DNA of 64,000 bases. Source: Collybiopsis luxurians FD-317 M1. Lineage: Eukaryota > Basidiomycota > Agaricomycetes > Agaricales > Omphalotaceae. The stretch is from NCBI GenBank assembly GCA_000827265.1, contig KN834831.1:145436-209435 (forward strand), written 5' to 3'. Made by a program: the position numbers and the translations under genes. The notes under the pieces are model-generated. The model was given only the letters and a program-made list of their open reading frames with translations. It made no database searches and had not been told where the DNA came from. Positions within the stretch are counted from its first letter, which is position 1. Every line of letters starts with the position of its first letter. Below, in pieces: positions 26,598-38,300 of this stretch.

Positions 26598-29500
26598 TGA
26601 AAATTTAAAAAGTTGAGCAAGAAAAAGGATTAGATGAGGGGTATAACGTCGAAATGAGCGTGGTGGCGGCTCCAATTGGCCGTGCGAGATTAGTGGGCTT
26701 TTAAGAGGACCTGGTCAAGAGATAACGAGAGTCTTGGGCGAGTGCTGGAGCCCGAAGAGCTAGTACAGCGAACAAGACCAGGGTCTCACCGTATGCAACT
26801 TCAATGAAGGCGAGTGTCAAGAACTACAAAACAAGCGCTAACCATCGTTAACCGCGATCATCGCAATCTAACTAACCCTGATAAGCCCTCCTTGGCACCC
26901 AAACTGACCTTCATCATACTTCCGCCTGCAAATAACTACTCCAAATCTGCAAATTTGGGACTTTTTAGCGTTGCAGAAACGCAGCGCTGCAAGTGATCGT
27001 GGAGGTCATTCTTTCGAATTATGATCAAGCTTCTACGCCGAAACCTTGTTTAGCGCCGATCCTTCCTTCTAAAGCGATTTATTGACGTAATGTCTAATGT
27101 TGAACGACAACTAACAAGAGCAAAATTGGATGTTGTACTAACTCCCCAGCACAGTTCCAAATGTTCTGCACCAGTTTAGCAACAGCGGCGATCATGTCAA
27201 AATTTCTGCGTTTCAATCGCTCCAATGACCTCCTCCAACTAACTACACAGGTAATTCTCGGAATCTGACCTTTCGAGCTTTCATTCATATCTATCACATC
27301 CGCACTGGAAGCTGCACTCGCGCTTAAACATTCAACCGTTCAACGTTCAACATCAAGTTAAATTCCAAACGATGTGTGCGTAGGTTTTATCCATAAAGAG
27401 ATCCTCTTCTAGCGGCTTGTCCTTCATCGCTGTCACTGCCGCTGGTGAAAAAATGATGGGCAAGTGGAACAGCCTGGTATCCACAGCCATGGCTCTCTCC
27501 TATGCGAAACCTTGTACCCAAAGGAGGTATTGATTTTCAGCGTCTTTGTGCCCTCGATTCCACCCATATTCATATACGACTCTACGATCTATCGTGCCAA
27601 TGTCACCGGTATTTTATCATAGATGGGCGGAGTATCCGCAAATATCTGTCAAGGAACATCGTCACTCATTGAGACTAGAATCACAACGATTTTTTCCCTT
27701 TTAGAAGGTCCTGTCTCTCTTTCATTTACCTCACGAACAGCTCATTCCATTGCACAAAACCAGTGCAGATACCTACTCTCCTTGTCAGTTGATTCATTGT
27801 GCCGCTAGCATTTGTATTGTCGGCCCTATACCCGAATCGTCTCCCTCCTATGCCGGTACACACAGTCATCCTCGAAGGCCATTATGATTTTCCCATGGAC
27901 GGAGCACTTCGCTTCGCTTCCACATCTTCCGCGTGCCTCTGCCGCTTGTGATGATGATGATGATGGGTAAACAAACTGAATACTTGATTGCTTGTTGAAA
28001 AAGTCCATCATGTGTGCATGGTTACCCCAAGGTCGTATTGAAATCCGTTTTTTAAATTTTATATCGCTGTCACTGGTGCTGGTCGCAAGGCCTTAATCAA
28101 ATCTTCGTTGAATTTCTCAGTATCGCTGTCCAAATCCATGTTTCCCAATATTGGGTTTCTCCCCGTTAGATCCTACCGGTGCTGATGGTTATCGATCGTA
28201 TGTGCTCTCTTTGAACCCCAGCTGTCCAATACGACATCCGCTGAGGTTTGACTGACTGTCAAAGGTTTCAACTCGTATTACTATATTTGCGCTCCACTCC
28301 ACCATGGTGTGGCAAAAATTGACACTCAGCCAGTCGAGTTCGCTGGAGAAAGTTCCCAAGTATATCCTTACCCTGGACAATCTTGTGCAACATTTCTACA
28401 TACATACTTATCTCGTTTGACAGAATGACCATGGGTGATCTTCTGGCGTACCGTATAATTAACTTGCTCATTTTTCAATTGTTGAACTCGTTGTGGTATC
28501 CCCGGCTAGCCACTTTCAATTCCTATTCGTCACAAACCTCTCCGAGGGAATGTCTGGAGTCTAAATGAGTAATGTGTGGATGTAAGTAAGTATGAATGCA
28601 TCGCCATCGCCTCTATCTCGCAATTCTTCGAACTGGCTTTCCATCCTGAGAAAATGCTCATATATGCGCATATGCGCTTTCCCAAAATCAGCTGTACCCT
28701 GTCAGACTGTCGAAGATGGATCATCAGTCCGCCGAGGATACTTTTCCCAAGTCGATTGTTTTTAGAGAAGGCTTCTGTACACTGAATGGTTTAGCGTCGA
28801 GTCAACGAACTGTGTGTGTAGGAATAGCGATGCACTTGGCGAATCATCAGCCCATAGAGCTGGCGACTAGAAACGTAGCACTGCAGACCCGGACACGCGG
28901 AATCGTCAGTTCCGGTACGAGAGTAGGCCGGGAGCACAAAGCCGTACAGTACATTACTAATCTTTGAAGGCGTAAAGTACCATGCAATTAATTTCATGAG
29001 TTGACGAGCCGGCGGCTGGGAACTACTCGTCGCTTTGATGCCTTATCCAACAGGTTTCATCCAAAATAGTTGACGACTTCATCACTCTCATCAGGATCAG
29101 CAGCCAATTCCGCTGTGTTATGGTATGTGTGAGTTCTTCTAAATGAATTCAGGTCCTATTAAGGCGCGTCACAAACTACCCTATATTGAAGCGTGATTTC
29201 TTCGGTTTTAGAACCGTCCATCATCACGAAATGATATCCCAAAAAAGATACTTACCCCTTCTCGCCCTCCAAATAGTACTCACTTTACTTTGTTGTGCTT
29301 GAATGAATTGTGTTTCATTAAAACCAGGTCGGTGCATTCTATCATCAGCATCATCATCATTTCATCGTCTCAACCAAGATCTTGGACGTTCCTTCCGGGG
29401 TCCGTTGATTATCGTAGATGGACGATCCATTAACAACACAACTGAGCACTATGTATTCCCTCGTGAGTCGTTGGTTTTGATGGACGGAGTTGAAGTGAGC

Positions 29501-30698
29501 GTTGAATGGCGTTATCTACGAACAGCCTGAGCAAGTACACTGCATGTCGTAGGAAAAAGCAGGACAGTATGGAGACTGCAGATGAGAAATAGTTTACTAT
29601 TATTACTAGCCCGTATTCATATTGCTTTCCAGAGGAGTAGCCAACAACCATCTTTGCAGTGCGATTCTCACTCACTCCTGTACCTTCCGGTCAGCGATTG
29701 CGAATCTCATCATAATTACAGACGATCCGTATCATATGGATTTTCTTCAACACTGTTTGTGAGCCTGACACACGGGCTATGTGAGGAAAAGAAAGCCAGT
29801 GGAATTTTTGGGGCTGCGTTTGATGACTTGGAACCTAGAAGAAAATGCAAAACCCAGCCAGCGACGTTCACTGTGTGACTCGACTTGCCTGCGAATTAAA
29901 TTGGCACGACCAGGTAAGTGATATGTACGAGCAATGCCACAAATAGCACCCGAAAAGAAATATGTACCTACCTTGAAGAGGAGCCTAAAAGATATCCTGA
30001 AACTCGTTTCAATGATTAGAACAGGCAATAGTGGGCAAGCTTCGTAGTAGAAGCATCAGAAGAAAAAAATGTACCTGTATTTGGATCGCTACAACTGGGT
30101 AGCATATCCGTTGGCGGTCCGGCCTATATGGTATACGTGTTCAATTAACGAGCGAGGACGGAACATCAGAACGGGGCGCAAAGTGCTTGAGTGACAACCA
30201 ACTGAGGTCCAAACGCTCTATTTCGGACGGACGGTGAAGTACCCGACCCTTTCCTAGCTAGACTGCGAGAACGCAAGCTGAGAGCCATCCTTTTTGAGCA
30301 TTGGTGAGTTGTGGATATAGCCGCGGCGTCACGATCGGACCTATTAGCGAATTTTTTTCTTTAGAAATGAAGAAATGAAGAACAGAAATTTTCTGTGGTG
30401 CGCACACGTTCAATACACTGCTTGTCCAATTCATAGCACCAAAAAAAAAGTCGCAAGCTGACCGCAGAATCCAAAAGAAGAAAATTCAATCGAGTTCCAC
30501 TTTTGCGAGCAAATCTGGGGACCGAAACAATTCAGGCAGAAGATGGATCAAGGATGGTGGCTGCAATATGGCCATCTAAGAAGTTGAGGAGATATCCGAC
30601 TTCTAAATCCAACCATAAAGCATATGAGATGAAGATATTTTTTCCATTGTCACTCCTCATAGACACAGCTATACGACCTGGAAGACAGAAAACATCTG
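26598..30698. other. 4.1 kb region without a recognisable gene
   Basis: No domain or splice-joined protein is recognised on either strand. Two loosely similar segments (around 27427 and 28067, both reading ATCGCTGTCACT followed by a GCTGGT stretch) and a short open frame at 29303-29530 suggest degraded duplicated sequence. The left edge should contain the promoter of the beta-helix gene. Confidence 0.5.
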
Positions 30699-31829
30699 TT
30701 AGTGGCGATATGATGATGACCTCCGGTCTCTATCCCGTTCTCCGTCCATAATCCGACCTTCCCGCCTATCCCGATCTCTGTACCTGTCTTCATATTGGTC
30801 CACAGAGGGGGTTCGTCGTCGAGAATCGGGAGGGTCTGTATCACGACGTTGCCTTTTAGGGGATCGACTACGGGAACGAAAGGACCTGTCGGGAGACCGG
30901 GATCTACGATCTCTGCCTCTATCTCTATCTCTGACCTTGTCCCTATCTGAATCTTGTTGCGTTTCCCTATCCCTGCCGGTACCTCTATTCAACGACTCTA
31001 ACAGCTTTTCAACTCCTAACACCCCCGCCGACTTTTCCGACTTTTTCTTTCGTTTTTCCTTCTTCCTCTCCTTACGAGCACGTCGTTCCTCTGGCGTCTC
31101 ATCCTTGTGCTTGCTTTTAGATTTAGATTTCTTCTCCTTCTTGAGAGCTTTGGCTTCTCGTCGTTTCTCCAGAAGATAGTCCCGCATTGGATCCTCCGGG
31201 TCAATCTCAGGACCAGAATCTTCGGACGACTCCGAAGCAGGGTCATCATCTAAAATATCAGTGAGCAATGATTTTTACATTACCAAGTTCGCGTAGCGCA
31301 TTGGCCGTACCTACGATCATCTCTGGTTTCGCGTTCAGACTTTGTTCTTCGGGTTCAATCCACTCGCCGTCTTCCCCTTTGGTTCGGGGTTGTTTATAGT
31401 TTTTCACATGGTCGACGCGAAGAGTTCGTTCAAGAATTTTTGCACCATTTAGATTGTCCACTGCTAATATTGTCGAGCGCTGATCTTCGTACATGAGAAA
31501 CGCGAACCCTTTCGGCTTTCCTGTGTCCTTGTCGCGAGGCATGTTAATGTCCATTATCTCACCATACCTATCACCGAATGTTAGGCCATTTTAAGCAGAA
31601 TAACACGCCAAAAACTTACTGAGAGAAGATAGTAATCACGTCACCTTCCGTCAATTCGGTGTTAAGCCCACCGGCAAAAATGTAAGCAGAATCCTTGTAG
31701 TCGTTGTGCCATGAAGCATCAGAAGTGCCCAGTTTGAGTTCAGCATCGTTTATTCTGTGGATTTCCTTTACTACACTAGAAACAAAGTCAGCCTAGCCAG
31801 CATCAATGAGACGCAATGACTGACTTCAT
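30699..31829 (-). CDS. IST3: Spliceosomal RRM protein IST3/RBMX2 (U2 snRNP RES complex)
   Basis: Four exons (31829-31825, 31775-31620, 31567-31311, 31249-30699) give 322 aa. In yeast, Ist3/Snu17 binds pre-mRNA in the RES complex with Bud13 and Pml1 and helps activate the spliceosome. The first coding exon is only ATGAA; it restores the conserved start [15 protein letters not shown]. One RRM follows, with RNP2 AYIFAGGL near residue 32 and RNP1-like [10 protein letters not shown]; the helix after it ([14 protein letters not shown]) is the Bud13-binding family signature. The C-terminal half is Lys/Arg/Glu-rich and then RS/RD-rich, longer than in yeast but like animal RBMX2. Two donor choices exist at the end of exon 3; only GTACGG at 31310 keeps phase. 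A 43-nt intron starting at 30722 could replace the last residues. Confidence 0.92.
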
Positions 31830-31914
31830 GGTGGTTCTTGTTAAAGGTGATTTCTTCCCACACTCAGGTTTGGACTGAAATTTTTTCTTTGCCGCTTGTC
31901 GATCGACAAAAAAA
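31830..31914. promoter_or_regulatory. 85-bp bidirectional promoter of IST3 and eIF3d
   Basis: Only 85 bp lie between the start codon of IST3 (minus) and that of eIF3d (plus). The interval has T-rich and A-rich tracts and a palindromic GTCGATCGAC. Any core promoter must overlap both leaders, or initiation of one gene must lie inside the other. Confidence 0.6.
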
Positions 31915-33926
31915 ATGTCTTTCTCGCTGCCACCAATCAACGATAGTCCGGACGGTGGATGGGGCCCGTCTTCATCTAACTTTCCTGACCAATTCAAGTT
32001 CAAGGACATTCCCTATGCTCCCTACTCAAAATCAGATAAACTAGGTCGTTTTGCAGACTGGAACGAGTCCGCGCCCGATGCTCGTCAGACTGCTGCAGGA
32101 GTGGCTACGGCACAAAATGCTCGAGCTGGAGCTGGCGGTAGAAGAAGGGAAGGTGCTCAGGCATTTGGTAGCGGGACCGCCAGCGCTTTCGCGTACTTTC
32201 ATGTTGAAGATGAATCGTCGTTCTCTTTGGTTGATAACAAGGCAACTCCAGCTCGCAGAGGAGGTACATTTTCTCGTGGAAGAGCAACTACCAGAGGTGG
32301 GGGGAGCAACTATAGTACGAGAGGTGGTAACCAGCGTGGCCGTGGAGGATTTAATACGGGCAGAGGCGGCAACGCACAGCGAGGGGGCAGACGTGGATGG
32401 AGAGATTGGGAAAAGGTTGGATAATCGGCCAATTGAATTCACTCGATTCTAATTCTTTAATTTCCTTCAGAATACGCGCACTCGTGAATCCTCAGTCGTT
32501 ATTTCGCCATCGTGGTCCATGCTCGAAGAAATCGAGTTCCACAGGCTTTCCAAGCTGCGACTAGATGTGGATGATCCCGAGGATATGTAAGTCCTTTTTA
32601 TTTTGATTTCTCACTTTTTCTGAGCTGGAGTTCAGCGATTCATACGGTCGTTTGTCCGCATACGATAAAACTTTCGATCGTATCACGACCAAGACGGAAA
32701 AGCCCTTGCAACAGTTGGATCGTATCAAGTACAACACGACCACCTCTGACGATCCTGTTATCCAGCAGGTAGGACTGGCTTCCTACCGTAAGAGTTCATT
32801 TTTCTAATTTTCACATGTACAGCTTGCTGGCAGAAACACTGCTACCATATACACTACGGATGTCATTCTCAGTGTCCTCATGTGTGCACCGAGATCAGTA
32901 TATCCCTGGGATATTGTCATCGTTCGCGAAGGCAACAATGTCTACTTCGACAAAAGAGACGGAGGCCCATTCGATACTGTAACCGTCAACGAAAATGCTT
33001 CCGACCCACCTCAAGATACTCCCCCTCCCAACCCCAATAATCCCAATGAAAAAGTTCCAGAGGCTCCCTCCATCAACACTGCTACCTCCCTTTCACTCGA
33101 AGCGACCTATGTCAACCAAAACTTCGCATTCCAGTCGGTAATCGAAACTAGTCCGCCACCCGCAGTTGACTTTGCTAACCCCAACCCATTCTACGGTCCG
33201 GATGAAACAGAGCCTCTCGCTTCGTGCGGATACCGTTATCGTGTCTTTGACCTCAGCGTTCAAGAGGACGAGGACGTTAAAATCTGTGTCCGCACTGAAG
33301 TCGACGCATACCTCCCCGGAGCTGGAAACCCTCGCGAAGGTCAAGGGTTAGTGACCATCCGAGCTTTGAACGAATTCGATCCTAGGGCTGCCGGAGCTGG
33401 CGGTGCCCCTGATTGGAGGACCAAGCTCGATTCACAGCGGGGTGCGGTTGTCGCAACTGAGATGAAAAATAATAGTTGTAAACTCGCCAAGTGGGCGGTT
33501 CAGAGTATTCTTGCTGGAGCAGAACTGATGAAAATTGGGTATGTGTTGGTTTGAGTCATAGAATCTCCGTCCTCACCGAAAATTGTGACATAGATACGTG
33601 TCTCGTTCCAACCCTCGCGATGCTGCTCGCCACGTCATTTTGAGCACGGCATCTGTGCGCCCTACTGATTTTGCCGGGCAATTGAACGTATCTCTAACCA
33701 ACGGTTGGGGTATCGTCAGAACAGTTGCTGATCTGTGCATGAAGATGCCTGAGGGCAAATACGTTCTCGTCAAGGATCCTAATAGGGTAAGCAACACCTT
33801 TTCCATCAATTTCATTTGCGAATGATTTTTTTTTCACAGCCCGTTATCCGTTTGTATGCCATCCCAGCGTCTACTTTCTCTGGCGAAGACGAGGATGTAG
33901 AAGCCTTTGATGAAGAGGAGGTTTAA
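31915..33926 (+). CDS. eif3d: Eukaryotic translation initiation factor 3 subunit D
   Basis: Six exons (31915-32415, 32471-32586, 32636-32768, 32823-33538, 33594-33786, 33840-33926) give 581 aa, the usual length. eIF3d sits at the periphery of eIF3 on the 40S subunit and, in animals, can bind the mRNA cap. The N-terminus carries the family start (LPPINDSPDGGWGP, PYAPYSKSDKLGRFADWN). An Arg/Gly-rich RGG-type segment at about residues 110-165 likely contacts RNA. The cap-binding-like domain includes DSYGRLSAYDKTFDRI, APRSVYPWDIVI, ANPNPFYGPDE and CGYRYRVFDL; the conserved tail includes YVSRSNPRDAARHVIL and NGWGIVRTVADLCMKMPEGK, then an acidic end. All introns are GT-AG and in phase. It is head-to-head with IST3 and convergent with DSC2. 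Confidence 0.96.
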
Positions 33927-34080
33927 ATTAGGGCGTCTTATGTGACATTCACTATCATGTATCTATGATACTAATGTACGCTTTCAATCTGAGAACTTAG
34001 CAATGTCTCGACCGCACCCTCAATGTTCCTACTGCTCAAGGCATTAGTCAATGAAAATAGCTACAAAGCTAAAAGCACCC

Positions 34081-35319
34081 TCACCTTCGCTGTAAAGCCC
34101 CGATGATTGCCTCCCTCGATATGTCCGGAAACATATTCGTCAATTCGGTAATTTCGCTCTCAGGTGGGATTCTGACACCAGCCGTAGTACCGTCTCCTCG
34201 CCCGGTCAACCCTTGCACAAAATCTCGGACCGCCGCTGTACCACCAGCTCCAGCCGCTGCTGCCGCCGCTGTCGCTCGGATTCTCGAGCTGTTGGTACTG
34301 GAAGGTCTAGCTGTTGTCACCACCTCCTCATTTTGAACAGATTGGCTCGACTGGCTCGAACCTACCCCTGCTCCTCTTCGCGAGGTATCTGGGAAAGCAC
34401 GATTACTCCGTCGCGGAGGTCGATTCGAGCCTAGGTAGGGTCGAATGAAGCGCGTAGCGAAGTTAACTGTAGTTAGTCCTATACGATAACTTTTGAGGTT
34501 AATCAAGTCAGAGCGGTACATCTGACCGGCTAGGATGCCAATGAGGGCAGTGGCTCCTGATCCCGGCAGGCGAGCGACTGCGAGCTGAAAAGATTGTTAA
34601 ATTTATCTAAAAGAGCATTTCAGCAAATAGGGTGCACCTGCAGAGCCAGGGCATGGATGTAACTCTTGTTATTGAGAGCAAGGCCGAACACTCTGAATTC
34701 GTAAACTGGAGGAATGATTCTGGCATACTGGTATAAAACACTAAAGACCAGAGCGAGTGGGCCAGAGGAAAGATGGTTGAGACCAACACGATGAAACAAG
34801 AGGAGAGCTATAAACTCCAGTAAAGTCGATAGCAGAGTAGAGACCAGGATAAACGACTGTTGGGACGAGTCAGCCAAAATGAGATACAGCAACAGTAAAA
34901 ACTCATACAGCGTATTTCAGTGACCCGAAACAACGTTCAACTTGAACACCATTTTGAAAGAGAATCAGCTCGGCCAAGAACAAATCACTCGAATTTGCAA
35001 AGGCTATGTTGTGAAGACCTAACCGCCAATACTGCATTCGTTCAGACTGGTTGAATAACAGGGCATTTCGCAGCGCACCTGGTGGTATTTGGATATATGA
35101 GGAACAAGCTGATATTGACAACCTTATTAGGAGTTTTGCAAGGTTAAAATTTGGTGCATACTTGGAGATGGAAATAATGTTTTATGTCAAATACGCCAGC
35201 GACAATGGAGGTCAATGCAAGGCCTGTCATGAGACCTAGCTATGTCTGAGCATATTCTGAGCCAGAAAGAGTTAAGGAAATGGGATACCTTTTGTTACTG
35301 GAGCATATTCAAAAGACAT
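34081..35319 (-). CDS. dsc2: Dsc E3 ligase subunit DSC2, rhomboid-like with UBA/CUE-like end
   Basis: Six exons (35319-35289, 35235-35162, 35108-35079, 35031-34909, 34856-34638, 34584-34081) give 326 aa. Fission yeast Dsc2 is a multi-span pseudo-rhomboid of the Golgi Dsc ubiquitin ligase, which activates the SREBP sterol/oxygen sensor and clears membrane proteins. The hand-joined start reads FEYAPVTKGLM and then VFDIKHYFHLQLVPHISKYH, YWRLGLHNIAFANSSDLFL and VERCFGSLKYAS, the rhomboid-like family signature; several hydrophobic helices follow. A Ser/Ala-rich linker leads to the C-terminal module with MFPDISREAIIGALQ, a UBA/CUE-type ubiquitin-binding signature. The first two exons are 31 and 74 nt and the third 30 nt, so gene finders may miss the N-terminus. 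No Ser-His rhomboid dyad was recognised. Confidence 0.85.
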
Positions 35320-38300
35320 GCCACGGCGGGGAGAGAACACGATGGTAGTGATGAGAAACGCGAAACGTCACTGCGTGATTTGATTACGGAAGCGGAATAC
35401 AGATTTCTTGCTTTGACCGCGAACCTGCCCGAACATGGCTGAATCGATGTCCCTCAAATCTCAGCAACGTAAGAACCCTGAAGGAACACACGAGCACGGA
35501 AATTTGACACTGTTCGCCTGCCTGGGCATTCCTAGAATTCCTCACATTCGTGCCTCAACCACCTTGCAATATATGAACGTCCAGGGCATTGAACTCAGCA
35601 AACTGGTGCCGTCGCCGTCGTGAGATTTCTTCTTTCATTTGACCCAGTGGATTAACTAACATCCACTCGATTAGCCCTTTATATGGTCTAGTCTAAGGTG
35701 GGAAAGCTGGTGCATGCACAGTGTATTACAGAAGGTTCTATGGCAGTCTCTGAGTTTGTGCTATTCCTGGATTGCAAAGACGTCCTGAACACAACATATT
35801 ATATGTATGGTGCAAACCCCTCGGTGAGTTCTCCCTTCGAGCACTAGGAGCGTGTCATCGGCCCCGAACCCCGAGCGGCCCTCCTCAATACAGCGCGTAA
35901 GGTGAAGTTCAATGAGCGATTTATAGTATACAACATCCTAGCTGCCAGTGGGCCAAGGTAGGCCAGTTGAGTTCAGCTTGCGCAATCTCCTTCGAATCTT
36001 TCTTGAATCAATGACGAAATCATTCAAATCTTCATCTGAACTTGGCAAAACTTCAACAGCGTGAAGTCATCCAGATTCCAGAGAAACGGAGGAATGGGAT
36101 TGGACCTGACACGAACTGTCAGATGGTTTTTTTGGAATTGAGTTTCAATACTGTATGTAGTAAGTGGATTACTGCAACCCTACATACGCGACAGAGGGAC
36201 CGGGTGGCCGAGGACTTTCAACAAAGGCGGCGGCAGCCGCTGTTTCCGTTATTTCTTTCTGTTTATCCGTCTAGTACAAACGTCAGTGGATTTCTACGCA
36301 TTGCAAGCATAGGTAAAAACACTGATGCGGCGGTAGCAAAGAGCATGAAATACCCTCATTTCCGGCTTTTTGTTATTCACGTAAGGTGGGAAGTCAAGCA
36401 AGTTTCTTTTGAACTACTTATTCGAAAGTAATTTTGCAAAGCGAATAACTTTACCCTGTCTCCCTTCTCTGGACGTTTCCTCTAAACGAGTCGCAGGGTC
36501 GCGATACACGGGTACGATATCCCAAGTTACCTCAAATGTTCGCTTTCTTTGAAGTACACATTCAACGATCTCGGAAGCGAGTGGTCAAGAGGTAAGCAAC
36601 GGACAACCTGAAAGCATTAGGAGTATGTCATTCGCTAACGGTTCTCGTCAATTCATATAACCTTACTCGTCCTTGTTACGGTTGTAGAAGCCACGATCTT
36701 CTGCAAAAGAAGACGAAAAGGTCGGACGTAGGCCTGAGGATATCGAAGCCTAAAACGCCTTTATCGTGATGCCTCACAATTGGCGATGGGTTACTTGGAC
36801 ACCTGGATCGGCTGGTTCGTTTTTGTTTTCTTGGTATTTTGGGAGTGACGCAGATGAGCCAGGGTACTGTTCGTGAGGGAAAACACTGGGTATGTATGAC
36901 CCGTGACTTATCGCCTATTCACCTGTTCAGACAGGGTACCTCGGACTGGAGAAATTGGCCTGACTGGCGAGTTGCTTGTCTCTGAGATTTCTTTAGCCTC
37001 TGGCTGTCGAGTTGTGGAACGTGTTTTTCCTGGGAACTGGTCTCCAAGCACACTTAGAAGTTCCGGACATTTACAAGAACACGACATATCAAAGATTGTC
37101 TCCAACGGCGAGTTGAAATCTACTTATAGCATAATGGATGGTTATACATTCTTATTTGCTATCGACTCTTTCAAAAAAACTTTGAATGAAGGCCAAGAAC
37201 ATGTCAGTTCCATTTTAAGTAAGTATCATTCATAACTGTATTCAACCGTTACTACTAGAAAAAAATGTGCAGGACAAAGATAGTCCAGAGATAATCCAAC
37301 CGCTCAACCCACCTCTTTTCATACAAGCCGTGGCACAAACATGCTCTTTATCCTTCTATCCCTCTCTTTGGGGAGTAGTCGCTGAATTCGCGTGTGATTG
37401 AAGGTGATCAAGAAACAGATCGTGCTTCGATCAGCAGTCGCTGTATGGAACCCCTCACTTATCAGGTTGCCTGCCTGTCTTCTCGCGCCACTGAAAGTCC
37501 CTACAAGGAGCGTTTGATTTTTTTTTTCCAGCTCACTTGAGCACTCAGCGCCTTTAGCAAAACGTCGTACCAACCAGAAAAATATACCTTTCTGGCAGTT
37601 TTCGAGATCGTCCGAAAAATTGTCATGGTGATTTGCGATTCTCTCCAACCCGAGCTTCAGCACAACGCTTTGTTAAGCTCCTGGCTGCTAGTCCCCGGGA
37701 TCCAAGACGCTAAGCTGGGGTCGCTAGCGACCACAGCCATTCCGAATCACTCCTTGGTTGAAACGATAGTCGGAATAAATTTTTGGAAGACTCGGGAATA
37801 GCGAGAGAAAAAGGCTGCGCTGCCGTTGAATGAGAAGAACATCAGGCAATAGATAGGACCAATCCTCAGTTTACTCGACGTCTCTACTGAGTCGCAGCCG
37901 CTGGCGGAAAAAACGTTGACGCCAGCCATGCAAGGACTTTCAAAAACCTCATGATGATACATAGCAGACCCAAAATTCAGAGACCAAAGTATGTGAATTC
38001 ACTGGCCATGCCCTTAGATTGTAGGGATAATACATCCACAGAATATGTATATGTATCGTTAGATTTCTATTTTGGAGGTTACGGAAATACAAAATACAGA
38101 TTTGGTGCAAATGAATTCTCTGGAGAATGCACGACTCATTTGCTGGTTGGTCTGCGATGTCGAACTTTGCAGGACTAGAAAGACCGGCGGCCCCGTGGGC
38201 TCATGTTCCCCATTTTTCAGATGCAGAGAATGGTAATTTTGTCGTTCCCTAGCCTATTCATTCGCTATGCGGGGAAAACCGAGATTCGATCTTTTCGTCT

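Noticed and set aside
29303..29530. 75-aa frame with VDGRSINNTTEHY as a possible domain
   Set aside because: No family recognised; the surrounding region is unlinked by splice signals and may be decayed sequence.
34103..34336. Ala/Val-rich plus-strand frame over the DSC2 end
   Set aside because: Shadow of the DSC2 Ala-rich linker on the other strand.
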